64,000 nt of DNA from Engraulis encrasicolus (GCF_034702125.1 NC_085860.1:53348125-53412124), one strand, 5' to 3'. Counted from the first letter of the stretch, positions 49,080 through 60,087 are shown. Notes: generated from the letters alone by a model not told the origin. Program-made: numbers and translations.

Positions 49080-49765
49080 TCTGCGCGCTGTCAATGCATG
49101 CGTCACTTAACGCTCCACTCCATTCACATGCTCTGCATTACATGTAGACTATATAATCTGTCTGCAATCCCTCACCTTTCCACAAAGCACTTTCTCACTT
49201 TGACATTGTCAACAGTCAACAATCTCCTCGGAAGCGCTTACTCTCACCAGTCACCCAGTTTACGTGCTTATTCGGCACATTGTTGCATGTGTTCTGTTTT
49301 TTTATGTATGTATATATAGGGCTATGGTCTTGTCTCTAGTAGGCCGAAATATTAGGTCGTCAGTTTATGGTTTATGATAACATGCGATTAATTAGAGTAA
49401 TTAATTACAAACTCTGTAATTAATTTGATTATTTATTTAAATCTACTTACAGCACTAAAACAAATAGTATATTCCTACCTCCTTTTCAACTTCACCGTGG
49501 CATAGGACAAGGTTGTGTACTACATATACAATACAATGCTATATCCCCTATTGTTTGCCATAGCCACTAAACCACTGTTGATCTGGTTGAGATCTGAACC
49601 AGGAAGTCAAGGCTTCTTTCACGATTGCATTGAAAACAAGATGACTTTCTTCTTTCTGTGTCAAATCCATCAACATCACTTCCAGTTGCCTTAGACATCT
49701 TAGCAAACAGTTTGACCAACTGTCTGCTTATAAACTCAATTTGGGAAAAGCGAACTATTTCCTGT
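49080..49765. other. no recognisable gene
   Basis: AT-rich sequence, with a gattaattagagtaattaat palindromic stretch near 49386-49405. No supported feature. Confidence 0.3.
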
Positions 49766-49769
49766 CAAT

Positions 49770-50045
49770 AAGTTGGTTGGGGATTTTATATTGCTGACTG
49801 AGTGATACTGATCATGTCCATGGGGTTTGAGGATGTATTGAAGACAAAGCAACAAAGAAATAACCGACTTAACTTTCCTTGTCAGACCTGTTCATGTAAC
49901 TAATATACTAGCAGAGGTATGCGGAAAGCAAGCCTGACTGAAGGAAATAGATTCTGCATTTTATTTAATCAAACTGCATTCCACTGTCACTCACCTGCCA
50001 CTATGTTGATGAAAGAATGTTTCAGCTTCTCTCTCAATGTGTCCT
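49770..50045 (-). pseudogene. 5' remnant of a family gene copy (promoter, 5' UTR and intron piece)
   Basis: On the minus strand, gagagagaagctgaaacatt, a decayed ISRE position, is followed by catagtggcag|gtgagt and then an intron-like stretch with aacaggtctgacaaggaaag and caatacatcctcaaa. It mirrors gene C from promoter through intron, but exon 2 is absent. Confidence 0.5.
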
Positions 50046-50049
50046 ACTT

Positions 50050-50412
50050 ACCGCGCGATCACACCGCCGGCGTTGAACACGTGGAAAGATGCGGAAGTAA
50101 TTGACAATTTATGGGAGAGCAGGTGGCAGAAGTGTTAAAAGCCGCAAAGCGTGTCTACAGTCAAAAGCGTCAAAAGCCGAGGGCGTCAGAAGTTGAACTT
50201 CATCTAAAAATATGTAATGAGCTGGGCGGCGGCAGGCGTCAGCCAATGGTATGTTCACATTTTTCTAAACACGAGCTTCGGTTGGTCGAGATTCTTGGTC
50301 GAACGCTTCAAGTTTAATCTTTTGCCCCATTCAACGCCCTTGACCTGTGCTTTCCAGGCATGAGTCAGCAGCGTTTCAGCTCTTTCAACGCCGGCTGTGT
50401 GACCGCAGCATT
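50050..50412. mobile_element. foldback MITE with cggcgttgaa ends
   Basis: Left gcgatcacaccgccggcgttgaa and right, inverted gcggtcacacagccggcgttgaa. Both lead to aagcgt/agcgtt-type repeats. Target duplication unresolved. Confidence 0.7.
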
Positions 50413-50744
50413 AACCAGTTACCAGAATGGCACTGACCAAGTCGTAATGTATTACTAAAGGCCACGTGCACTGTCACTTTCAATGTCTACTACAGCGTGC
50501 CTCAGGAGGTAAGGCGTGCATTAAGGGGCTACAGTATTAGTGCCCTCCCATTGGTCATAGATGATCACGATGTACACACTTAAAATCTGATTGGACCTCA
50601 TGGATGTCACTCTGAGGTCATATTCACTGCTATTGGTCTTCCGACAGTATGACATTTATTATATTGACATAATATGATCTTATATATGATCTTATATTAC
50701 CGTATGTCCTATATATTACATTCTTGTAATGTTATCTTCGCTCA

Positions 50745-51060
50745 CAAGAGGTGCCCTAACGATCCATGCTAGGGCCCCTTCTGTTCGTACAACGCCTCAT
50801 TGGACCATGTGATCCACTCACATGGCTTGTCGTATCCCTGCTGTGCTGATGATACTCAGCTATACTTGTTTTAACAGCCACATAACTCCGTCTTCAGATG
50901 TTCATTTCCTTCTGTTGGCTTACCTGCTTGTACAGAACCATAAGTAAAACCATTGCAAATGGTCCAGAACTCAGCAGTTTGTCTGGCATTGACTCCGTAC
51001 AAAAGGGTTTATGCCTTTTTTCATTAGTTAATTTGTGAGGGACGTAGCAATGTACATCTT
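50745..51060 (+). repeat. deleted L2/CR1-like LINE remnant
   Basis: gaggtgccctaacgatccat, then a gctgatgatactcagctatacttg core (ADDTQLYL) and the LQMVQNSAVCL-like 3' joint (about 50955-50990). Confidence 0.65.
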
Positions 51061-51164
51061 GGGCTGCTATGTGCCGCTCAGCTAAGGCATATGTGATAAA
51101 TCATTGGTACACAATCATTGGTACACAGTGTTGTTGCATCTCGTGCAGGTCATTCTCTTTTTCA

Positions 51165-52140
51165 CATGATCTAATCACTAACTGTGCGTTCTAGTCTGCT
51201 AGTCTGGATCCTATGCCAGCCCTGCCCTGTCTCTCTCTCCCACTCTCTTCCTGTGATACTCTTGACTGCCCTATTTTAACAATAGACACAAAAGTCCTTA
51301 AAAATGCCTTACAATGTGCTAGGAATCTCATAGCGGATAGCTTCACCCGTTTCTTCACCGAAAACCACGCAAAATAGTTTTACTAAGAAGTGGTAACTCC
51401 ACTGAAAGTGCCCTGCTCTCAGCCTTAAGGGATGCTAGAGTACATTCTATGCAATCTGTCTGCTGCCTGCAATACAGTCAAACGCAACATACTCCATATA
51501 ATTTCAAACAGCATCATCACCAGACCACCCCACTCCTGTTTCAAATCCAACATTTCTGGACGTTCACATAATGTCATCACGAAAAGGACTGTCCTCAAGA
51601 TACAAGAAGAAAAAAGCTTCTGGTTGAAAACCTTCTTCAGACGACTGGCTTCTGGAGAAGGGTTTTTCACCCAAAACGTCACAGTGGGAGAACAAAAATC
51701 CTGGTTGAAGCAGACCTTTTCTCTTAATCTGGTTACCGGTATTTGGTTTTCCTGCTGCCATGGCAGGCATTTGGATGTGTGGACTTTGTGTGCGTTCCAA
51801 TATGCGACCTTGCGTTCTCCACTTGTGCTTGTGGCCTCGCCCCGCCTCCTGGCCCCTCCTCCGTGGAGAAAACAATAAAGTTTCCCAGCTGTCAGCCTAG
51901 CCACAACAACAACAACTTTTGGGGGACTGTTTTTCATTCACCCTCCAGTTTGCAAATGAGAAAATGACTTTACAATTGAGCTTTTGCAAGATATTGAAAT
52001 ATAATGCTGTTGTCAGTGATGTCATCATGACGTATTACTTCCTGGTTCAAGGCCACAAGCACAAGTGGAGGGCGCAAGGACGCATATTGGAACGCACCCT
52101 TTAACCTACTCCTCCAAGGGCTGTCCTCAGCTCATAAGCT
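51165..52140. repeat. duplicated host unit, second copy
   Basis: Matches 16440-16548 plus 18492-19290 with the hAT element absent. The two copies are about 95 percent alike by eye. It includes the same 16-bp hairpin at 51626-51667. Confidence 0.8.
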
Positions 52141-52370
52141 CTCCACAGGGGTGCCCCAAGTGTACATGCTGAGACCCCATCTGTTCGCTGGGATATGTGA
52201 TCCACTCACATGGCTTGTTATATCACAGCTGTGCTGGTGATACTCAGCTGTACCTGTTTTACCAGCCAGATGACTCCATATTCTCTGCATACATTTCCTC
52301 TTGCCTCTCTGAAATATCTACCTCCTAGCTGGCAAAGCTGGCAATAAAATCACTGCAAATGGTCCAGATC
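52140..52370 (+). repeat. deleted L2/CR1-like LINE remnant
   Basis: ggggtgccccaagtgtacat, then gctgtgctggtgatactcag and a MFSAYISS-like segment. Continues the unit as in 19290-19560. Confidence 0.65.
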
Positions 52371-52376
52371 ATATAT

Positions 52377-52483
52377 GCACTCTTCTTCTTGGTTAAAAAG
52401 CTTTTAATAAACTTAGCTAGTTCATAGTGGAACTGTTAAAAAAAAGTTTATTAAAAGCGTTTTAACCAAGACGAAGAGTGCCT
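52377..52483. mobile_element. small foldback element (about 107 bp)
   Basis: Arms of about 37 bp: gcactcttcttcttggttaa and, inverted, gcactcttcgtcttggttaa, both leading to gcttttaataaactt. Little central sequence. Confidence 0.75.
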
Positions 52484-52499
52484 TGGATATGTTTCATTG

Positions 52500-54530
52500 A
52501 CCTGGATCCTTAGTAAAGGATAACCAAAGAGCACCTTCGCCAAACTTGACTGAACGCCGAAGCCGTCTGACCCTTTTCTTTGAATATGACAGGTGTGTCA
52601 GGTACTGATTCAGTCATAATGGGCACATGCTAGTACTCTGTTTACCAAGGTACACTGACTACTGTCACTTGCTCAACTCAAGGCCTTACATTTCACAAAC
52701 AAAGCTATTTTAGAGTCTTCTGGCTTATCTGAAGACTCTAATAAAGACTTCTGTTTCTTCCAAGATGCTGCATTCCTATAGTTACCACCGGTCTAGCCTT
52801 GACCTCTGTTGGTTTATATTGGATTAGCTACCATAGATGAAGGGAAAGGTATAGTAAACTATTTCAGACTTGCCTAGTAGTTTACATCTCCCTTAATATT
52901 CATGCCCGAATCCTGCGAAACTGGTTCTATGGTTCTCTCAAATGAATAAATCACATTTTTATGAGAGCAAGGAGAAGAGTACATGAGACACTGATAGTTT
53001 TAGAACAGGTGGTTTTATTCACTATTGCAATGGATAGTAGAAATAGAAAAAAATAACCTGATTTGACATACATTTGGCTAACAACCAACAACCAGCTGAC
53101 TGTAATATTGCTAACAAACCAAGAGGAAATCTGAAAACAATACCCTTTCTCCAAAAAGGTGCATGGTATGAACACTAAATCTGATGAGAGTATATACAGC
53201 ATTGCTATTTTTGAAAGTGAACCTGACAGAGCATGGACAAAATGCATTGTTCACTTGTGTGATGGGATTGTTTGACCATAGGAAGCTTCTTTCAGTGGAG
53301 GTACCGCGCCTTTGAACTTGATGCCTGGTGGGTGCGTAGGTTCCAGTGGATTAACTTGAAGCAAGGAAGGGGAACTCGCACACCGTTCTGCCGAATGCAA
53401 TGTTGAACCTTTTATTGCATTAGAAAAATAAAAAAGGTGCTACACAAGTGTAGTGCAGATGTTTCGGTCACAGTCAGACCATCATCAGTGCAGCCATTGA
53501 AAATAAAGACAGGACCACAGAAAGAACAGCGTTCTTGTAAAGGGGAAGCTGATGTGATGTCAACAAACAATTAGTACTGACATAAAACATAAAAAATCAG
53601 CACACCTAAGTCCAACAGTGTACAGTGAATCATCACCTTTGTTGTTGGATTACTTATGACCAATTCCATTGTAAGTTGTAACTGGTCTATCTATAAAAGT
53701 GATGTGAGTTCACCACCATGCCAGTGCCATATACTATATGCTACTGATAGGATTACTCTCATACACCAATCCACACGGACACTTCAAGATATACACAACA
53801 TGCATGGTGTTCCAGTTAATGAAGTTGGTCATTGTTACCAATTTTCCCGTTGGTGGATGGGTGAACGGCTGAGTTGCACAGGAGTTGGAACAGTGAAAGC
53901 AATGGCCACATATGCAGAATCCCACTGGTGGAGCTGATCACCACATCAGCTGTTTGGAGGTTTTGTGTGTACAAGACTATCCATTAAGGACAGAGGTGTC
54001 AAAAGTAAAAGTACTTCTGTGGTGTAATTACAACACTAGCACATGGCATTACATAGCTGTTACACCATTTACGCCATTGTACCTAATGAGATAGATAGAC
54101 TGTGTTGTTACTGAAAAACACTGAAAACCTAACAAGGACCCACCACAAACTTGATCCAACCAGTGCAGAGTTAGCTGATCATAAGACAAGTACACGGGTC
54201 TACTGGTTACTCAGATAGGTTACTTGTGTTGGAAGGAAACTGTGTTTCTTTTTTAACTTTTACTTTTACTTTAGACACCTCTGATTAAGGAACACGAACA
54301 ACTGAATGAAATTAGGGAGGGTTCAGCGCAGATGTCTTTTAAAGATGTCGTGAGTTAACGACATGCCAGTGTTTCTTGTACATTGTTTTTCATTTTCCCA
54401 CCCAAAATTTGAAAATTTAGTAGAGAAGCAGAACCTCTGAACAGAGGCACACTTTGTTTTGGTGTGCCCTGTTTGTTGGTCTAGTCACTTTGGGCATAGT
54501 CACACTCACAGAAGCGGCATGCCATTTCCA
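52500..54530. other. no supported gene
   Basis: It contains a degraded copy of the 20390 block (53005-53060) and a repeat-like piece with gatgtttcggtcacagtcag and catcatcagtg (53458-53500), typical of a fish interspersed repeat. Frames at 52951-53247 and 53656-53937 lack recognisable motifs. Confidence 0.35.
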
Positions 54531-54540
54531 CTGCTTTCAC

Positions 54541-54835
54541 GGCTGGTGTTTATAAAGGTGGTAAAGTGTCTTATTTTTCATGTAAGCCGTTGTCTTGCTT
54601 TAAGACAAGTTAAAAGAGGGAATATGTCGCTAAGCTAGTGAAAGTCAATGTATCCGTGTAGCATTGTAGCATGCTACATGGATCCATTGACTTTCACTAG
54701 CTTAGCGACATATTCCCTCTTTTAACTTGTCTTAAAGCAAGACAACGGCTTACATGAAAAATAAGACACTTTACCACCTTTATAAACACCAGCCAACGAT
54801 TTTAACTGTATTAAGCCCCAAAATAGTGGCATACC
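54541..54835. mobile_element. giant hairpin MITE, left end truncated
   Basis: Arms of about 130 bp (about 54534-54663 and 54668-54793) are identical over their outer 110 bases (ggctggtgtttataaaggtg ... agtcaatg) with only two mismatches near the loop. The right side continues to ggcataccccTTTAA, a TTAA-type terminus; the matching outer 40-50 bases are missing on the left. Confidence 0.85.
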
Positions 54836-54967
54836 CCTTTAACTGCAGGAATGATCCAGTTGGAATGTTTGTAATTAGTCGTTTAGGGTGGTGGCTGTCT
54901 ACTGTAAGGAGCGTGTACCTGCTCAAAGGTTTCTAGTAGATTGTCATTTCCAGTTTTCCATGGGTAG

Positions 54968-55070
54968 TTTTGAGTAGAGTAGAGTAGAGTAACTTTATTA
55001 ATCCCCAGGGGGAAATTCAGGTATCCAGTAGCTTACATAAATACACAAATAAACGAATGCCCACATGGAC
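54968..55070 (-). repeat. LINE 3'-tail-like repeat (Rex3/RTE type)
   Basis: A gtagagtagagtagagtaac microsatellite leads into tttattaatccccaggggga and aattcaggtatcc, like the 3' tail of fish Rex3/RTE elements read on the minus strand. Only the tail is present. Confidence 0.5.
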
Positions 55071-55577
55071 ATTTCAAGACACAAATAACACAGGAATGAT
55101 CAGGGAGGGGAAAATAAAGATAGATTGTAGTATGGTTAAATCCAGAACGGCCGCCTTATCGGCTGGATGTGCACTGTTAAGGGGATAGTGCCATTGGTGT
55201 ATTCCATGAACGTATTCAGTTAGTTCACATTACCTGTCTACAAAAACAAACAATCGTCTATATATCTTTTCCACAAAGGAATGTGGGATGTAGGACAAAA
55301 AAATATATTTTCTCGGTTGAAGATGAACCTTGAAGATGAATGTCTTCTGGGTTGGAGATTGATCTCTCTTCCCATTACCAGTCCCATTAACCCCTTAGTG
55401 CAGAGCCTTTGTTATAACCTTACTGTCACCAAAAGTGTAATGGCTATGTCTAATGGCTAATCTGTTACTTAAGGCTCTCGGCACTGTCATAGCAATGTTG
55501 TAGTGAATAGGCCCGCTGGCAACCCCATCTGCTGTAAGAGGATATTATGCAACATGGAAGTGACATCCCTTTTCTAG
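55071..55577. other. 3' flank of gene C
   Basis: No gene. The block at 55395-55520 is shared with 29960-30120. No clear minus-strand AATAAA polyadenylation signal was found right after the stop of gene C. Confidence 0.4.
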
Positions 55578-57121
55578 TTATTTCTTCTGAACTATCTTCT
55601 TATCCCCATTGTTGCTCATAAGTTTCCATATAGTAGCAGTAGCAGCTCCAGCAACAACTCCAGCAGTGACAAAGGAAGCTCTATTACAAACGAATCCAAA
55701 AGCCACTCCAGCAGCAGTGGCAGCAGCAACACATACAGCTGCTTCAAGAGGAGGCCCTCCACATTCTCTAGCAGCAGCTAGAAATTCAGCTCTAGCTCTA
55801 GCTCCTGTATCAGCTCCAGTGCTATAAACTGCAACTGCTACCCGCATAGCAAACATTTGTAGTTCATGGAGAAATTTACCATTGGTAGCAATAGCAACTA
55901 CTGAAGCAACAGCCGCCGCTGCTACAAGCATCTTCACAACGGCAGCAGTGACCAGTCCAGAAGCAGCTACAACAGAAGCAGCTTGAAAAGCAACTCGAAC
56001 TGTGTCCTTCTCTTCAACGCCAGCTGTCTTAGCAATTTTGTCAACGACCCCAAAAGCAGCCATTCCAGCAACAGCTACACCGGTAGCAAAACCCCCTGCA
56101 GCAGGGCCAGCAAGCAACACAAGCGCAATGGTAGCGGCAATACATCCGGTACTTTCATCAGTAGCTTTAGTCTTAGCTGCAGCTTTTCCAACAGCCATTA
56201 CAATGACGGTTGCAATGGCAGCAGCGACGACAGCAGCACTACAGGCAGCAGCAACTCCGGCAGCTTGAGCAGCAGTTTCAGTAGTGCGTCCCATACCATA
56301 TCCAAGATCAAACGCAACAGCATGTAGACTGTATCTCAAGATGTTGTAGACAACTGTAGAACACAATATGGAAAAACAAAAACAGTGCGTGAGACAGTCA
56401 CATGATAACAAAAACGCCCTGAGGCTTCAGTAAAATCTGAATGAAGGATCTCCCTTGTCTTAAAGGTACACTGTGCAGGAAATGGCCAAAAAAGGTACTG
56501 CAACTATGCTGTTCATTGAAACTAGGCGACCTATTGCCAAATTTGATCTTGTCATGAAAGTTTACTAAGTAATTAACTAAATTGTTCTAGTATGGCCCAG
56601 GTACAGTCATTTTTGCAGCTAAAAATGGCTATTTCTGGAAATTCAAAATGGCGGACCATGGAGAAGATCCCCCTTTTCATGTATGAAAAGTGCAATTTTT
56701 CCAGTCTTAGAATTTGATGGTGGTGGTCAGTATTCATGAAAAAGGTAACATTAGTGAATGGGTAGCATGAATTCTGGAAATAAACAACTAAAAATCTCAC
56801 ATAATGTACCTTTAAAGCTAAATTTGTTTTGTGTTGCTGGTATTAAGGGGAGCATAGCTGATTGTGTCCACATTGTCTCTATTTGAAGATTTATTCACAA
56901 AAGAAAAAAACAATAATATATAACTGTTTCCTGTCAGACCTGTTCCTGAGAATGTCATATAGCTAATACACATGCATGGAGAGATGTCTGGCAAGCTATT
57001 CTTGTTCGAGAAATCAAATTGCACCCCTTGTATCTTATTCTGTAATTTCAAAATATAAAGTAAACATCTAATGACGTTCCGTTTTCTAGTACTTACGTTT
57101 ACGTGGTTCTTTGGAGACCAT
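55578..57121 (-). CDS. two-exon Ala/Val/Gly-rich hydrophobic protein, copy C
   Basis: Function unknown. Exon 1 (57097-57121) codes MVSKEPRK plus one base before the donor C|gtaagta. Exon 2 (55578-56353) follows the acceptor ttgtgttctacag and restores the frame (phase 1, as in copy A). The protein has about 266 residues. After VYNILRYSLHAVAFDLGYGMG come long Ala/Val/Thr stretches (AAACSAAVVAAAIATVIVMAV), short charged breaks (AKTKATDES; DKIAKTAGVEEKD; GADTGARARAEFLAAA) and a basic end, NNGDKKIVQKK. Several segments could cross a membrane. A TTAA MITE (56464-56811) sits in the intron. Other frames on both strands are partly open because of GCN-rich DNA. Confidence 0.75.
56464..56811. mobile_element. 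TTAA-flanked MITE (348 bp), copy 2
   Basis: AGGTACACTGTGCAGG and, inverted, AGGTACATTATGTGAG at the ends. TTAA on both sides (56460-56463, 56812-56815). It lies in the intron of gene C. Close relative of 25419-25776. Confidence 0.85.
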
Positions 57122-57220
57122 GTTTGTCTGGAAAGGTAGTTGGTGTGTGCTGCAACTATGCTGGTGAAAACTAGCTCTTTAGTTTCAGTTCCCAGTTCGA
57201 TGTCTTGTATAGTCTAGGTG
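57122..57220 (-). promoter_or_regulatory. promoter and 5' UTR of gene C with TATA-like box and ISRE-like motif
   Basis: On the minus strand a CTATACAAG box (57204-57212) lies about 85 bases from the ATG. GGAACTGAAACT (57181-57192; plus-strand agtttcagttcc) is one mismatch from the ISRE consensus and has an exact AANNGAAA IRF core. It lies at the same place, next to the accagcatag motif, as the exact ISRE at 12234-12243. Confidence 0.55.
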
Positions 57221-57454
57221 TTAGTCTCCTCCCTTTGAGAAGAGTGTACATTGTTGCTATTTCATTGATTCTCCTGGGTGTCACTCTCATATGACATTCA
57301 CTACCATTGGTCTTCCCATGCTGATTCACATACCAATGAACTTGTCAGGATTATTTCAGTAAAGTATGTGCATCTAATCTTTGTCAAGCGGTGAAGAGTG
57401 GGTTAGGGCTAGGGTTAGAAAGAAATTCAGTTGAACGAATTGAGACTTCCTTAT

Positions 57455-57660
57455 GGCTACATTGCATTACATTACATTTGGCTGCTGCTTTTACCCAAAG
57501 CGACTTACAATCGAGGACATAGTCATAGCATACAACACATTCAGATACATAGTGCACAGGAAATATACAGAGCAATAAGTGTTGAGTCTACCTCAGGTCT
57601 GGGCCAGATCAGGCAATAGCGCAGTAAGTAGTCACGAGAAGAGTCTTTACTTGCTTTTTG
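57455..57660. repeat. widespread fish interspersed repeat
   Basis: cattacatttggctgctgct, tttacccaaagcgacttaca and the following gcaataagtgt/gtcacgagaagagt are typical of an abundant fish repeat. Ends were not defined. Confidence 0.5.
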
Positions 57661-57674
57661 AAGGTTGAGGGAGA

Positions 57675-57870
57675 TTCAAGATTCAATATTTCTTTATGAC
57701 ATCTCATTATGGGTGTATAATGGAATAACATTCTTTGTTGTTTTTTTTGCTCTTGTCTCATGTCACTCTTACTCTATTACTACTGAACTCCAACTTATAT
57801 CAACATAAAAAACACAATGTACACAATCAAAATATTGCCAGGACAATGAAATTAGTTTTAGGGGCATTTA
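57675..57870 (-). repeat. LINE 3' UTR with gattcaagattcaa tail, inverted
   Basis: The heptamer tail and caggacaatgaaat match the minus-strand view of the LINE end at 59700-59800. Only the 3' end is present. Confidence 0.55.
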
Positions 57871-58810
57871 TGTATTTATTGCATGTTAAAGCAAGTTAAA
57901 AGTTCATTTAATGCTAGGGAGAAGTCCAATCATTTCCAAAACCACAAGTCACCGTACTCAGAGGGTCAGAGTTGGCAACAACATCTCCTCCACTCTGTCC
58001 ATTAACACCGGCGCGCCCCAGGGGTGCGTGTTAAGCCCTCTGCCTCCTCTCCCTCCAATCTGATCGTCAAGTTTGCGGACGACTCCACCGTCCTGGGCCT
58101 CATCACCAACAGCGACGAGAGTGATTACAGGGCAGAGGTGCAACATCTGGCCTCATGGTGTGACAGCAACAACCTTGCTCTTAACACCAAAAAGACCAAG
58201 GAAATGATTGTGGACTTTAGGAAGAAACAGCCGAAGCATCACAAACCCCTCTCCATCGGGTCAGAGGTGGTGGAGAGAGTCAGTACTTTTACATTTCTGG
58301 GAGTGACCCTGGCGGAGGACCTGTCCTGGGGCACCCACATCGCCTCTGCTGTTGGGGAGGCCCAGCAGCGCCTTTTCTAGCTGAGGAGCTACCACATCCC
58401 CAGACCACTGCTGGTGAACTTTTACAACTGTGCCATCAGCAGTGTTCTGACCTATGGGTTCCTAGTGTGGTTCTCCAGCTCCTCCAAAGCAGATCAGCAG
58501 GCACTCCAGCATATGGTGAAAACAGCAGGGGGAAAAAATCACTGGAATGCCTCTCCCAGAGATTAGTACCATCTACTCCACACACTGTCTACGGAGAGTG
58601 CAAAACATCCTGCGTGACAGCCACCATCCTGCCCATCACCTGTTCCAACGGCTACCTTCAGGTAGAAGGTACAGGTCCCTTCAGAGCCGCACTAAAAGAC
58701 TGGCCAACAGCGTTTACCACCAGGCCATTAGACTTTTGAATTTGCAGGACTGCTGAGGAACATTACTGTCTTAAATGTTATCCATCTATCCTTTGGACAT
58801 TTCTGTGTGT

Positions 58811-59535
58811 GGGGGTGGTACGGTTCACAAAATTCACGGTTCGGTTCATATCGCGGTGTCAAGGTCACGGTTTTCGGTTCTCTACGGTTCTTTTTTTTTA
58901 GTTCATGATAAATGGTGCACTGGCTAATAGAACCGAACTTATCACTAAATATCCTACATATGGTTTGTCATGGGTGAGCGGTTAGGGCGTCAGACTTGCA
59001 TCCCAGAGGTTGCCGGTTCGACTCCCGACCCGCCAGGTTGGTGGGAGGAGTAATCAACCAGTGCTCTCCCCCATCCTCCTCCATGACTGAGGTACCCTGA
59101 GCATGGTACCGTCCCACCGCACTGCTCCCCATGGGGCGCCACTGAGGGCTGCCCCCTTGCATGGGTGAGGCATAAATGCAATTTCGTTGTGTGCAGTGTG
59201 CAGTGTTCACTTGTGTGCTGTGGAGTGCTGTGTCACAATGACAATGGGAGTTGGAGTTTCCCAATGGGCTTTCACTTTCTTTCACGCTTTCACTTTCATA
59301 TGGTTTGTATAGGCTTATAATGTGAATATGGTGTGATTTTAATTGTGTCATCCTCTGATTTGGTCTTATACGCTAATGTTTTAATCAGAGAGACAGGATA
59401 AGATACTCCTAGAATCTCTGTTTTACATATTTTTCTGGGCAGTACATGAATTGCGGTTTGCGATGGATTGCACGGTTCGGTTCGGTACGTGTGTGAATTG
59501 TACGGTTTCGGTTTTCGGTGCGGTTTGTGCCATCC

Positions 59536-59538
<3 letters not shown>
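58811..59538. mobile_element. hAT-type MITE (ggggtggtacggtt ends)
   Basis: The left ggggtggtacggttcacaaa and the inverted right agggatggcacaaaccgc, both followed by acggttcggttc/ccgaaccg repeats. It is inserted in a GT tract of the LINE 3' region, so the duplication cannot be read. Confidence 0.7.
58969..59296 (+). mobile_element. tRNA-derived SINE
   Basis: The A box gggtgagcggttagggcg and the B box ggttcgactcc are in the first 70 bases. A body with ctgaggtaccctgagcatgg and a 3' part ending gctttcactttc follow. An exact 12-bp target duplication, CATATGGTTTGT (58957-58968, 59297-59308), shows retroposition into the hAT MITE. Confidence 0.9.
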
Positions 59539-59539
<1 letters not shown>

Positions 59540-59579
<40 letters not shown>

Positions 59580-59580
59580 T
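59540..59580. repeat. GT/GC microsatellite
   Basis: gtgtgtgtg run with a cgcgcgcg end. Confidence 0.95.
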
Positions 59581-60084
59581 GTTTGAGAGAGAGGAGCGGG
59601 GGGGGTGTCGAGTATTATGCACTTAATCTCTGCTGCACTTTAAGTGGGATGGGGGGGCTGGGGGGGTCAAGCACTGGTGTCACTTTTACCTCTTTTTGCA
59701 CTTTACTTGGAAACCTGCTGCTACTAAGTTTTGTACCCCAAACACAATTTCGTTGCCTTTTTGACAATGACAATAAATTCTTGAATCTTGAATCTTGAAG
59801 TCCAGAACATAGGTGCCAAATGTCTATAGTCAGTCCAATCCTAGCCTGATTATCATCGACATTCAAATCTCTTCAAGACTTGAGTTGCAACGCCGAAGGT
59901 GTTGTGTCACTAGGAGGGCGTGGCCTGGCTTGTCCAATCCTAGGGCCAGCTGGGACTGTCACCTGAGTGCATGGGGAGGCAATGCACAGTTATCCAAGAA
60001 GGAACGAGATCAGGAGCTGTAGGAAGACAAAGGAAACGTAACTGCCAGTCACTGTTGATGGCAAGTGGGGCTGCTCAAAGCGTG

Positions 60085-60087
<3 letters not shown>

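Larger units (their letters stand above)
57955..59800 (+). pseudogene. LINE 3' fragment (L2/CR1/Rex-type RT end), interrupted
   Basis: GAPQGCVLSPL-like codons (about 58010-58045) are followed, after a deletion, by LNTKKTKEMIVDFRKKQ, VSTFTFLGVTLAEDLSWGTH and QQRLF, then YHIPRPLLVNFYNCAISSVL and a C-terminal RRYRSLQSRTKRLANSVYH. The frame has several breaks (stop at 58380). The 3' UTR ends with ttgaatcttgaatcttgaa at 59772-59799. It is split by a hAT MITE (58811-59538) that itself holds a SINE. Confidence 0.8.

Noticed and set aside
55983..56327. Plus-strand Ser/Asn-rich ORF opposite gene C
   Set aside because: Shadow of the GCN-rich minus exon, which has splice sites, phase and paralogues.
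58969..59045. tRNA gene
   Set aside because: A and B boxes are present, but they head a SINE with a target duplication and no cloverleaf that I could close.
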